Below are positions 52,607-62,302 of a DNA stretch of 64,000 nt, piece by piece. Each line of letters opens with the position of its first letter. Position 1 is the first letter of the stretch. The notes under the pieces are model-generated. The model had not been told where the DNA came from and ran no database searches. It saw only the letters and a list, made by a program, of their open reading frames with translations. A program made the position numbers and the translations under genes. Source of the stretch: Prosopocoilus inquinatus (taxonomy: Eukaryota; Arthropoda; Insecta; Coleoptera; Lucanidae); the NCBI GenBank assembly GCA_036172665.1, contig CM069873.1:46532001-46596000 (forward strand). Reading direction: 5' to 3'.

Positions 52607-54546
52607 TAAAATTGGGCGTTCATTTCGTACAAAATGGCGAATTGATGTTTTTCAAAATTTAAATTTAGATTATCATAGGGATAGACATCTGAATTTAAAT
52701 ACAATTTTGTTTGTTAAGTTGCAATGATTAAAATAACTGGTGTTTCTTAAGATATCATTTTTTCTGCTAGTTTGAAAACCTACGATAATGAAACGTGGAT
52801 TTTCTAATTGACTGCTCGCTTTAACGTTCCAGGTGTGTTGTGTCGTCTGTTGATGAGAGCGGTAGTTCGTGTAGTTCTCATGCTCTAAATGCGAGCTCGA
52901 GATCTCTTCCTTTGTCGATATATCTAAGTAATTCTAATTTTTCGGCGTCGGACACTTGAATATGAGGAATTTTCCATAATATTTTTAAAAGTTCTATTTT
53001 AAGTCTTTCTCCTTTCTTCGTAGTAATGGTCGCGTTGAGATCTGAAGAACTTCTAATGAGCACTAATTCTTGTCGCACATTAACCAAATTTTTTTTATAA
53101 TCTTCACAGAAACCAAGCAGAATCTTCAAAGGAATGCAAACGCTAAAATTTCCTTGCAGATCGGTAATTATAGGATTTTCAAGGTGATTCCAACATGTGT
53201 TGTTGTATCTTATGCAATCGTTGTTTGTGAAAGAGACGTACCCCTTCAAAACAGGGGTGATACCTGTATTTCTAGCTCTATCGATGACCGTTCCTCCGAG
53301 TTCATATCTGATTTCATCGAACAGGAAAACAATACCGTTGTTGACAAAATTCAACGTGTTGGTCCCTTTACCCTCATGGTCGAGTATTTTTCCTTCGATA
53401 TACAGGTAACTTTGAGCTGGTAAGGTGTAGATGTCCTGCGTTTGAATCGGTAATCGTATTTCGTCAGATTTATTTAACGTAGTATTTGCATATGGAGGAT
53501 GACTATACCGGGTGTAATCAAATTAGTTTCACATATTAATACTGCAAGTTCCTCGTCATGTAACAGAATTAATGCCGCAATTATCAATGGTCTAACTCAA
53601 AAATAAAAAAAAGACCTACTAAAGGAGCGTTGGTACATTTGTTTGAGAACTACTGATCGTGCATAAAGACATCATAAAATAAAACTCCAGCAAAAGTCAA
53701 GGTCAAATGCTTGATCGCATTTTTAAAAGGTGTGATGTTTTATGTAAACACAATATCAAATTCATAGTGTTCCGGTGATTGCCTACGTTTGCAATTTGAT
53801 TAAAGAAGACCATTTTAAATCTACTCTGACTGATTATATGAAATTAAATTTGTTTTATTAGATAATCGACAATAATTAGATCTTAGTGTGAATCACATAA
53901 ACATAAACTTTATTCTTTATTGAATAACTAGAGTCTTCAATAACGACAAGACTAAATAAATAAATAAATACGTAAAATGAACAAGCATTCGACAATAATT
54001 TAAGTAAAAGATAGGTTCTTTGTCAGATACTCCTCGACGTCAATTATTTATACAGTGTAAGCAAAACAAAATAATCAAATCATAAATGAAGGGACGATGA
54101 ATGCCGACGAAACTTTTACTTATTGTTCCACTTTTGTCAGCAGAAAATTAACTTAATTAATCCAGTAAGTAATGAAACAAACGTGATGGATTATTTTCTT
54201 TTGGTATGGAATTGCTGAGCGAAGATTTTATTGACCCAGTGCCCTTCATTTCGATGACGCTTTATTGCTTTATGTTTTATTTATAATGTAATGTTTTGCT
54301 TAGAAAAATCCACAGACGATAGGTCAGAGGTTCTCAAACAAGAAGACTCCGGGCTCTCGTGGGGCTTTAATTTCTTACATTTTTCACCAAAAAAAATAAG
54401 ATATGCAGAATTCGTTTTCTTAAGTGATGACGAACTTACAGTTTTAATATGTGAAACTTATTTGATGACAGCCTGTATATTTCACAATTTATAATAGAAT
54501 TATCTATTAAAACGTGTTCACCAATGTTCAACACACCGAAACTCAT
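52607..54546 (-). pseudogene. MCP: Polinton/adintovirus major capsid protein (hexon), disrupted
   Basis: Double-jelly-roll capsid protein of Polinton-type elements. The start codon is at 54546; 23 codons follow to 54478, then a 968-bp MITE is inserted (53508-54475), and the frame resumes at 53507. Conserved blocks include NNGIVFLFDEIRYEL, IDRARNTGI and CIPLKILLGFCEDY. An in-frame TGA at 52878-52880 falls where the family has Trp, and below it coding similarity continues in shifted frames (QLENPRFIIVGFQTSRKN, HCNLTN, YPYDNLNLN) to about 52607, where another repeat cuts it off. Not functional. Confidence 0.8.
53508..54475. mobile_element. TA-flanked MITE, copy 2, inside the capsid gene (968 bp)
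   Basis: Same family and TIRs as 33510-34647 (CCGGGTGTAATCAAATTAGT and inverse). TA at 53506 and 54476. It splits the capsid reading frame. Confidence 0.88.
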
Positions 54547-54561
54547 ATTTCTTCTTTTTTC

Positions 54562-54705
54562 TTATAATAATTGGAATCCTAAGGATAATAAAAACTGCTT
54601 ACTTTCAGGTGTTAACTCCTTCGACTGCTTCTTCAAACTGAACCTTTGCCGTGATAATTTTCTTTTTATGTCTTTATACGGAAATGTATTGTATCGAAAC
54701 ACCAT
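54562..54705 (-). CDS. Small basic Polinton protein, 47 aa
   Basis: Intact short frame 15 bases upstream of the capsid start codon. It is basic, with RKLSRQRFSLKKQSKEL and ending SKQFLLSLGFQLL. Conserved position next to the capsid gene suggests a virion component. No catalytic motif. It is one of the few unbroken frames in this element. Confidence 0.55.
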   Translation of the reverse strand: MVFRYNTFPYKDIKRKLSRQRFSLKKQSKELTPESKQFLLSLGFQLL

Positions 54706-54733
54706 TTTTACTTTAGTTCTTTTAAATGAAGCC

Positions 54734-55525
54734 TTACCGTTCTGATCTCATTTTGGAATTAACTAGATTCTTGTCTTGGTCTAGTATTTTAATGACGATT
54801 TCGTCGATGTATTTCGTATTTATCGGTAGATAAATAACATTGTTTACTTTTTCCACTATTTCCACTATTCGAAACCCCGGAGGCATTTGAGGAAAAAATA
54901 TGTGTAGAACGTGATCTTGATTGTTGTTACTATAGGAATTAGTAACTAGATTACATTCAGAGCAAATCGCATTTACTTTAGAAATGTTAATAGCAAAATC
55001 GGATTTGTATGTCGTGTTTGCATTCAGTTTTTTTTCTATCAAATCCCAACAGCGGCGCAATCGAATTAGGTTTCTCGAAATGTATAATTTTCTTGCTCTT
55101 TATTTCGTACTTTAATGTATTGTGATTGGTATTTGCTTTCAATACTATATTATCGTTATCATCGAGGGTACTTTTTTTATATATATAACATTTACAGGGG
55201 CTCCGGTTGTATTATGCGTAGCGGAAAGTATCGTTTTATTACTACTTATTCCTTTCCTCTCTAAATTAATTTCAGTCAATTGTAACTTGATGTACTTTTC
55301 GATGTCTTCTACCTCATAACCATCTTCTGGTATTTCTATGACGTGCCTGTCTGAGTAAAATTTATTATTGGTTTTATCAATGTTCGGAATTGCATTGAAC
55401 AAATAAAAATCGATCAGTCCTAGAACGTATGACCTCTCATTATCTAGTATAATTGGCGGATATATGCGCGCACTCAGTACAGTTTCCTCTCCTGATAACG
55501 TGAATATGTAGGAAGGCATTTTCAC
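54734..55525 (-). pseudogene. penton: Polinton penton (minor capsid, single jelly roll), frameshifted
   Basis: The N-terminal frame (55145-55525) starts MPSYIFTLSGEETVLSARIY after an alternative upstream Met and includes the EDGYEVEDIEKYI block. The middle (about 55035-55145) continues in a second frame (EKPNSIAPLLGF), and the C-terminal part (54734-55060) in a third (VNAICSECNLVTNSY, PPGFRIVEIVEKV, IYLPINTKYID, ILDQDKNLVN). Family order is complete, so two frameshifts are the main damage. Confidence 0.8.
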
Positions 55526-55577
55526 TATGTCGGAGGTTATTGTGTGAATGAAAGACTAAATATAGTTTACTTAGAAT

Positions 55578-55919
55578 TTATTCAGAAAGAAAAGATAAAC
55601 ATAATTGCCCATAATTAGAACTGTTATAAATTTGATACGAATGATGATTATAAATAATTTTACATGGCTCTTTTGAATTAAAATACGCTACGACTTCTCG
55701 AGCTGGCTTCAAATTTCCAAAACTGTCGAAATAAATCACTCGAGGTCCATTTTTCTTGTAAGCCGTCCAATGAGTTCCTGGTCCATTTGCACTGTCTAAA
55801 TTAATTATACCTCTTTCACTTTTTCTAATTTTTTTAGGTAGCTCGTTTCTCATAAAGACACCTCTGAAATGTGGAATTTTCATAATTTTCGCGTATTTTT
55901 CTAAGTCAGTGTTAGTCAT
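55578..55919 (-). CDS. PRO: Polinton adenain-like cysteine protease, catalytic Cys replaced
   Basis: Maturation protease of the adenovirus/Polinton C5 type, 113 aa and uninterrupted. The His block is GPGTHWTAYKK (about residues 46-56) and the acidic block YFDSFG follows. The family expects Cys-Gly in the C-terminal block, but here the sequence is SSNYGQLCLSFL: Tyr (TAT) replaces the nucleophile (TGT), a single G-to-A change on the coding strand. The nearby second Cys remains. The start overlaps the end of the upstream core-protein gene by 8 bases, as in a compact viral gene block. Probably inactive although the frame is open. Confidence 0.8.
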   Translation of the reverse strand: MTNTDLEKYAKIMKIPHFRGVFMRNELPKKIRKSERGIINLDSANGPGTHWTAYKKNGPRVIYFDSFGNLKPAREVVAYFNSKEPCKIIYNHHSYQIYNSSNYGQLCLSFLSE

Positions 55920-56391
55920 CGGTTGATTTTTCTTTAAAATTTGCAGTTTTTTTTTTGCAGAAATATCTGAGTCCAGTTTTGTACGGTTTCAAGTATAATC
56001 CTTTGCCCATTGCTATCGCTTCCATCGATTTATTGTGACGTTGTGATTCTTTCAATTGTTCTTTTGCAGTTCTCGCTTCGTTCACCGCTTTAATCACGCC
56101 TCTCACGCCGCCGGTGAGAGCGCCCAATGCGCTGAGACCAGCAAAAATTTGTATCAAAGGCAAAACTCCTCCTTTTTTAGGAACTTTAACTATGCGCTTG
56201 GTGGGTTTTATTTTATTTTTAAATTTTTTGGATGAATTTAAAGCTATTTTAACCGCAGTACTTAGAGTACCGGTTTTTTTTTTAAGTATGCGTTTCTCTA
56301 TGTGCTTGATTGCTTTCGAAAGAGGTACTTTCCTTGTCTTGGATTTTTTCTTTCTATTGGTCGTTGACTTACGTGATTTTGACATCTTCAC
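55912..56391 (-). CDS. Polinton/adintovirus core protein (pX/pVI-like), 159 aa
   Basis: The very basic N-terminus (KSRKSTTNRKKKSKTRK and following Lys/Arg) suits DNA binding. A hydrophobic Gly/Ala-rich amphipathic stretch (IQIFAGLSALGALTGGVRGV) and a conserved tail (AMGKGLYLKPYKTGL) follow, the arrangement seen in adintovirus X/pVI-like core proteins. The frame is open, though the last residues run out of the conserved pattern. It overlaps the protease start. Confidence 0.75.
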   Translation of the reverse strand: MKMSKSRKSTTNRKKKSKTRKVPLSKAIKHIEKRILKKKTGTLSTAVKIALNSSKKFKNKIKPTKRIVKVPKKGGVLPLIQIFAGLSALGALTGGVRGVIKAVNEARTAKEQLKESQRHNKSMEAIAMGKGLYLKPYKTGLRYFCKKKTANFKEKSTDD

Positions 56392-56444
56392 TCGACAAAT
56401 TTTAGTTATGTACTGACGTATTATTTTTATACCTGAGAAATTTA

Positions 56445-57108
56445 TTAAATCATCATGTCATCATATGACTCTCGTTTTCTTTTAGCAGGATTTTCTATAT
56501 AATCATCGTCGATTGTCGGGGATATTTTTGGTTGTATAACAGGATTTGTTTTAATTTTTTTACCATTAATGTCATCGTTGTCATCTATTTCTAACTTTCT
56601 CTTTTCACCTTTGTTTGGTTTCATTTTTTTACGATACATATTATCGAATTCTAACTTCCTTTCTTCACCTGTGTTCGGTTTCACTTTTTTACAATTAAAT
56701 TCATCCATTTCTAATTTTCTCTTTTCGCCTTTGAACGGTTTCATGGGATAATCATCTGCAATATCTACACCCATTTCTAATTTTCTCTTTCCACCTTTGA
56801 ACGGTTTCATGGGATAATCATCTGCAATATCTACATCCATTTTATGATCTATTCGTTCTTTAACGTTATTATTTTTGTTCTTTACGCTACGTTTTTGTTT
56901 CTTCGTCGTCGTCGTCTTCGGTCTCCTCTTCTGATATTTCTTCTGTATAGGTTTGTTTTGTTTTAAAAATTTTATACAATGTTCAATATTTTCAACGGAA
57001 GGTACTGTAAGTTCTTTTTGTTTTTTCTAATTTTTTTAGACACTCGTTAATAATTTTTTTGTAATTTATCTTTCCCAAACCCATTCCCAATTTCACTTTA
57101 GCTTTCAT
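56445..57108 (-). pseudogene. Lys-rich Polinton protein with internal repeats, one frameshift
   Basis: ATG at 57108 overlaps the PLA2 stop. The first part (KAKVKLGMGLGKINYKKIIN) shifts frame near 57010, then continues open through a basic region (RRPKTTTTKKQKR) into the frame 56445-56840. That part holds about four copies of a 20-22-residue repeat (DVDIADDYPMKPFKGGKRKL and variants), which look nuclear-localisation-like. Function unknown; probably a virion DNA-binding protein. Confidence 0.55.
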
Positions 57109-57416
57109 CGCTCCTGAACTGCTAATGCAGCTGCTCTCTCGCCGAATGAAGCGTCTTTGGGTCGAAATATGTCCATGGCACTCTTATATAATTTTTTATC
57201 TGTCATGTGTCTACGCGTTACGTCTTTTTCTTGAGAATATAATATGTCGTGTTCCCTACACGCCTCATCTAAACCGTTTTTACCAATGTCACCGCGTGCC
57301 AATCGTTTTTGTAGTTTGGTTCCGGGTTCGCAGAATCTGTAGGTAGGTATGTGTAATTCGAAGGGTAAATTATTGATGACTGTATTTAATAATCCGTCTC
57401 CTATGTAACACTTCAT
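57105..57416 (-). CDS. PLA2: Parvovirus-type phospholipase A2 domain protein, calcium-loop Gly altered
   Basis: 103 aa. Matches the PLA2 domain found in parvovirus VP1 and some adintoviruses, expected to breach endosomal membranes. Catalytic His-Asp is present in DEACREHDILYS (about residues 50-61), with KLQKRLARGD upstream. The calcium-binding loop, normally Cys-Gly-Pro-Gly, reads CEPG (GAA for GGA), so activity is doubtful. It is the last gene of the leftward cluster, and the ATPase starts on the other strand 98 bases away, leaving a bidirectional promoter region at 57417-57513. Confidence 0.8.
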   Translation of the reverse strand: MKCYIGDGLLNTVINNLPFELHIPTYRFCEPGTKLQKRLARGDIGKNGLDEACREHDILYSQEKDVTRRHMTDKKLYKSAMDIFRPKDASFGERAAALAVQER

Positions 57417-57513
57417 TTTTAATGTGATTTATTAAACGACAACTCTTTAACTGAACAAAAATTCGAATGTTCAGGCTATTTCACGACATTTCAAATGTAA
57501 ACGCTCCAGCAGT

Positions 57514-58192
57514 ATGAAATTAGTTAAACAGAATACAACTTTAAACATTGAGAATAATGATTTTGAAGAAGAACGTTTTAAAAGACACGGTGTACTATTT
57601 CCGTCGACCTTGAGGTGTATCATCGTAGGACCCTCGAATTGTGGGGAAACAAACCTTATCGTTAATCTGATTGAGCATCAAAATGGTTTGACATTCTAAA
57701 ACATTTACGTATACTCGAAATCTTTAAATCAACCGAATATTTATTTGGAAGAGCTACTGAAACAGATCAAAGGTATAGGTTATTTTGCATATAGTTCCAG
57801 TAAAAACATACTTTCACCTTCGGAGGCGAAATCTAATTCTATTTTTATTTTCGATGATGTTGCGTGTAACAATCAAGACATAATTCGAGAATATTTTAGT
57901 ATGGGCAGACAATTACATCGATTCGTTTTACCTGTCTCAAACGTATGCTAAAATACCTAAACATTTAATAAGAGACAACGCTAATTCTCTCGTACTTTTC
58001 AAACAAGATGATTTAAATTTAAAACACATTTACAACGATCATGTGGGAACGGACATGAACTTTGAGAAATTTAAAGATGTCTGTTCTCTCTGTTGGGAAA
58101 GCGGTCGGTATGAATTCGTAACCATTTTTAAAGATAATCGAATTGATGACGGAAGATACAGAAAGGGATTTGATCAGTATATATACCTTTGA
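57514..58192 (+). pseudogene. Polinton packaging ATPase, copy 2, Walker A Lys replaced, broken
   Basis: ATG at 57514. The Walker A-type loop reads GPSNCGET where the family has GKT: Glu (GAA) replaces the phosphate-binding Lys (AAA). A stop at about 57697 interrupts the frame, and Walker B (IFIFDDVACNNQD) follows at about 57838. A frameshift near 57915 leads to the SQTYAKIPKHLIRDN block and the family C-terminus DGRYRKGFDQYIYL ending at 58192. At least three independent lesions. Confidence 0.88.
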
Positions 58193-58738
58193 TAAGCATA
58201 TACGATACTTATTAAGAACATATAAAATAGCGACATCTTACTATCGCTTTTTGACCTAACATTGCAGTAGGATAGACAAATTGAAGCGGGATTTGCTCCT
58301 AATGAGTCCCCCATGCAAGGCGGCCATGCTTGCTGTCAAAGCATAATGAAAGATTTTAGAAAAATTTTGTGCAAATCGTTTTTGATTGCAGTGAGAACCT
58401 CGAGCAGCCTCTGGACAGCTGTTCATGCTTTGACAGCGAGCATGGCCGCCTTGCATGGGGGACTCATTAGGAGCAAATCCCGCTTCAATTTGTCTATCCT
58501 ACTGCAATGTTAGGTCAAAAAGCGATAGTAAGATGTCGCTATTTTATATGTTCATCATTCTTACATCGTATTTGCGAATAAATTGGGCAAGTCGTTTTTG
58601 GTCTGCAGTGGGAATGTCGAGCTACGTTTCTGCTGAAGAAGCCCCAAGCAGGGCTGAAACAGCTGTCCAGAGGCTGCTCGAGGTTCTCACTGCAATCAAA
58701 AACGATTTGCACAAAATTTTTCTAAATACTTATTAAGG
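58193..58738 (+). mobile_element. Satellite-like repeat insertion in Polinton, 12-bp target duplication
   Basis: Between ATACTTATTAAG at about 58205-58216 and 58727-58738. A forward unit to about 58423, then a switch into reverse sequence (CATGCTTTGACAGC), ending CACAAAATTTTTCTAA. It sits just after the ATPase stop, so it spared coding sequence. Confidence 0.9.
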
Positions 58739-58782
58739 TTCGAAATATCATACGCACCGTTCGTTACCTCCTCCTCATCAAG

Positions 58783-59756
58783 ATGACGACAAACGATATA
58801 AATTTGAAACAGAGACTTTTACTAAAACGTAAAAATATATTAAATAAATTAAATTATTTAGAACATGGTGAATTAATGCAGGAAAAGATGTTCGATCCCA
58901 TCACTAAACATTTAAAAAACATTGAAAGTAAATTAACTGAAAAGTGAAAATTTAAGAGAAGAGGAATTGCCTAATGTTGACGTAAAATCTTCGACATCAC
59001 AAAAACACGATTTCATAACTCCTAAACAAAAATATTCCTCTGTAAAGAAACGTTTGATAAGTAACTTCGAAGCGGCAAATGAAGCAAACGAATCGGACAA
59101 ATTTAAAGAGTCGATTTTAGAAAGTATTGAATCAGATGAAGAAGACGAGGAAGATACGCGATTTAAGGACATCGATGAGAAAGCATACGTCGATTATTTG
59201 GAAGAGTATCATCCGTTATCTAAAAAATACATCAACAAAATGTACACGGACGATGAAAATAAAGAATTCGATCACAAATATGGAGTGAGACTTGATAGAA
59301 TTACGGAAAACCTAAAAATCGGAGATTCGTCGTTAAATCTCGACGGAGCTGATATTATTATTAAAAATAGAAGGTACAAAGTTGTCCCACGTTTGTACGA
59401 GTTACTATTTAAAAAATTTCCTGATAACTATACTAAACTCAATAAAAAATTGTAAACAAATTATTCATAAGACTAACACTCATCGACGCCATTATAATTC
59501 GAATAAACAAGTAGATGGCAGCAGAATGCAAAAGTATAGAAATATTATTGATCCGTTAATTAGTACTAATACTCGTAGTGGATTGTTTATGGAAGTGAAT
59601 GATAATAAAACAGATTACATTTATTGGGATGACCCAAACGAGCTGGTTGACAGGTTGAGGTTATTGTTAGCGTCACAGGAGGCTGGTAATATGAGCCACA
59701 CGAACGAAATAAACTCGATAATCGAGGAACTGAAAGAAGCCCGGGTCATCAAATAA
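58783..59756 (+). pseudogene. Polinton virion-associated protein, two frameshifts
   Basis: ATG at 58783 starts a basic helical segment (LKQRLLLKRKNILNKL) that stops at about 58946. The middle frame (58967-59455) is acidic and has the YGVRLDRITENL and YELLFKKFPDN blocks. The last frame (to 59756) contains THRRHYNSN, then YIYWDDPNELVDRLRLLLAS and EINSIIEELKEA, strongly conserved in insect Polintons. The function is not established; it follows the ATPase in this family. Confidence 0.7.
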
Positions 59757-59761
59757 ATAAA

Positions 59762-60252
59762 ATGACGAAACTAATTACAGATGTCAAAAAAAAACAAGTA
59801 GTGAAAGAAATTCACAAACCTACCAGAATTAATTTCAAAAGGCGTAAAGTAAGCATTGAAGTTGGAAAAGAAAATGAAAAGAAATTATTAGACACCGTCT
59901 ACAGCAGCATTAAGTTAGTTGACGGTAAGAATAAAAAATTCAATGTCGATGATCACGTTCACATTTCAAAAATTAGAGGAATTTTTGATGGAAAATACAT
60001 GCCTAATTGGTCGACGGAAATTTTTACGATTCGAAAAATACAATTCACAAATCCGATCACTTATATAATAAAAAAGCAACGGGAAGCGATATATTAAGAG
60101 GATTTTATAGAGAACAATTACAAAAAGTAAAGTATCCAGACATTTATCTCATGGTACAAGTTTTAAAGAGAAATAAAAATAAAGTGTTTATGAAATGGTT
60201 AGGTTTAGATAAAACACATAAGAGTTGGATAGATAAGAATAATGTTGCGTAA
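59762..60252 (+). pseudogene. Polinton integrase C-terminus with chromodomain; catalytic core missing
   Basis: Starts with the N-terminal tag typical of these integrases (KKQVVKEIHKPTRINFKRRK) but passes directly to the segment that normally follows the DDE core (FNVDDHVHISKIRGIFD, then NWSTEIFTIRKIQ). The approximately 150-200-residue catalytic core is absent. A frameshift near 60080 leads to GFYREQLQKVKYPD and a chromodomain-like end (VFMKWLGLDKTHKSWID). It cannot catalyse strand transfer. Confidence 0.7.
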
Positions 60253-60403
60253 GATAAAGTGAGGTATTACCTAAAAAAAAAATAATAATAAAAAATAAAA
60301 ATGCCACAGTATATAAACGTGCCAACATCCAAAATATCTTAGTGACAGAAGTATCAACGAAGCTTTGCACACGATAGTTTATTGTGAAACGATAAAAATG
60401 TAG

Positions 60404-60886
60404 ATTATCGACATACAAGGTTTTCAATATAAGGAGAGCGACTTTATTATCAGGGAGGTGGCAATATTCGACGTGAAAACAAAACTTATATACCACGCCT
60501 TTGGATCATCGCCGCAAAATTCATCTTGGTTTTCTGAGAAATTAAAGAAACACGTTGACTGGACAACCAGGTATTTACACGGTCTGGATTGGAATACATC
60601 GCACGACTACTATCTACCCCAAGAAAAGATCTGTAACTACATCCAAGCCATCGTCGGAAATAAAGTCGTTTTCGTCAAAGGACTCAGCAAAGAAAAAGTT
60701 TTTAATAAAATTATAACTAATCAAATTGTAGATTTAGATCAGCTTGAATGTCCAAATTTAAGAATTTTAAAGCGAAATTATACACAAAATCATTGTAATC
60801 TACACGTTAATAATACTATAAATTGTGCGAAAGATCATGCAAATTTGTTGTATCAGTGGTTTGTTCGAGAATGTAAAAAAATTTAA
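60404..60886 (+). CDS. Polinton-associated nuclease-like protein, start codon followed by stop
   Basis: The open frame runs from IIDIQGFQYKESDF (60404) through HGLDWNTSHDYYLP and VVFVKGLSKEKVFNK to a cysteine/histidine-rich end (NHCNLHVNNTINCA). This protein recurs in insect Polintons. The acidic DIQGF-type start, HGLDW block and VKGL block recall DEDD exonuclease folds, which I infer only weakly. Just upstream, ATG at 60398 is followed at once by TAG, so the natural start is broken or lies elsewhere. Otherwise intact. Confidence 0.5.
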   Translation: MIDIQGFQYKESDFIIREVAIFDVKTKLIYHAFGSSPQNSSWFSEKLKKHVDWTTRYLHGLDWNTSHDYYLPQEKICNYIQAIVGNKVVFVKGLSKEKVFNKIITNQIVDLDQLECPNLRILKRNYTQNHCNLHVNNTINCAKDHANLLYQWFVRECKKI

Positions 60887-61092
60887 ATTCTTTTATTATG
60901 TAACCTAAAAATAATTATATTATATCAATGGTTTCTTAAAGATTATAATAAAACAGTCTAAATATTTAATTATGTTTTATTCAATCATATACATAATATT
61001 TTTATTCATCATCTATTACTACAGAATATTTTTTTTTTCATCATACACTGCCTTTAATTTAGGAATTTCAGCTTTTTTGATTACTCTATTTT

Positions 61093-61560
61093 CTAAAACC
61101 TTAATTTTCTTTTTAATACTACAATCTTCATCGCTCTTAATTGTATCAGGCGTCCATTTAATTCTTCTCCATCCCCTCCCCTCATACGTTCATCGTCGTC
61201 TTGCTGATTAATTGTGTTGAAAGAAAATTTCATCATCGCCTGTTGGAAGAACGTCATCTCTTCTTCCGTCTCCAATGCCAATCGTACGTATTGAAGCGGT
61301 AAGTTTCAAAATTTTTTTGTTAGTTTCACCTTTAGATGAATAACTCAAAGTTATTATAACCAGATCCGTTCCCTTCATTTGTAATGATTTCATTCCATAC
61401 CTAAAAAAGAAAAAAAAATAAGCAACTTATGTTATAAATACAATGAAGAAATCTTACCTGAACAATTGTTTGCACACAACATATAACATTTTCAACGGTA
61501 AATCGTTTACATCATTGCTTTGTACTATCAACGTGCACGGTACGTTTGCCACTTTTTATG
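61093..61560 (-). pseudogene. Unrecognised spliced gene on the minus strand of the Polinton
   Basis: The upstream exon (61458 to about 61556) reads VPCTLIVQSNDVNDLPLKM and onward, with donor CAG/GTAAGA. A 57-base intron (61401-61457) ends TTTTTTAG, and the frame continues YGMKSLQMKGTDLVIITLSY to about 61270. A frameshift then leads into ALETEEEMTFFQQAMMKF. Splice signals and frame continuity support a real gene. I do not recognise the family. It is antiparallel to its neighbours, between the nuclease-like gene and the polymerase. Confidence 0.4.
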
Positions 61561-61639
61561 TTGTTGTTATTGTTGGTAATGTTGTCCCGTTTTCTGCTGG
61601 GTACTTCTAGGATAGGTACTATCGCTCTGTGAAACTCTG

Positions 61640-62265
61640 CAGCATTTATATGAAATTTTATCTAATTTTTACATAAAATTCAACTATTTTTGTTGAAAGC
61701 AATACGTGTATGCTATTAAAAATTATTTTTACAGACATTCTCATATTTTGCTTATTTGGAAACAAATTGAAAATATATTTGTGTATATTTTCATAAATAT
61801 TCTGCACACTTTGTGAAAAACATAATTTACAATTAAGCATTTCAATTTTATTGCTATCAGAATATTAAAATGATTTTTACAGACATTTTGCTGAGGTCAA
61901 TTGAACACATGTAGCTTTGTGGAAAACATAATTTACTTAGAAAGCATAGTACAACATAATGCAAGATTTTAGGGGAATTACATATATACAAATTAATTGA
62001 AAGCAACTTAATCACCATAATTTGAAATATTAAAGTGATTTTTACAGACATCCGGTTATTTATTAACAAACTGCACAACAGCAATAACAACTCGTGTACA
62101 TTTTTATAATCGATATTTCTAGATGACGCAAATCAATTAAAATTTTGTTTACCAGCGTAAAAGACAGCACAACAGCAATAACGTGCACATTTTTATAATC
62201 GATATTTCTAGATGATGCAAATTAATTAATAATTTTGTTTACCAGTGTAAAAGACGTCAGCGTAT
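61640..62265 (+). repeat. Tandem direct repeats upstream of the polymerase gene
   Basis: 62077-62165 and 62168-62253 are direct repeats of about 86-89 bp (core CATTTTTATAATCGATATTT). ATTAAAATGATTTTTACAGA-type blocks recur at about 61717, 61865 and 62028. No ORF. Confidence 0.75.
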
Positions 62266-62302
62266 AAATAAAACTTGCGCACATCGCAACAGATAAAAGC
62301 TA
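62258..62302 (+). promoter_or_regulatory. Candidate polymerase promoter
   Basis: CGTATAAATAAAACTTGCGC has a TATA box about 40 bases before the polymerase ATG at 62303 and just after the tandem repeats. Confidence 0.45.

Noticed and set aside
58933..59172. Ser-rich minus-strand ORF opposite the Polinton virion protein
   Set aside because: Antisense shadow of an acidic Glu/Asp-rich coding region.
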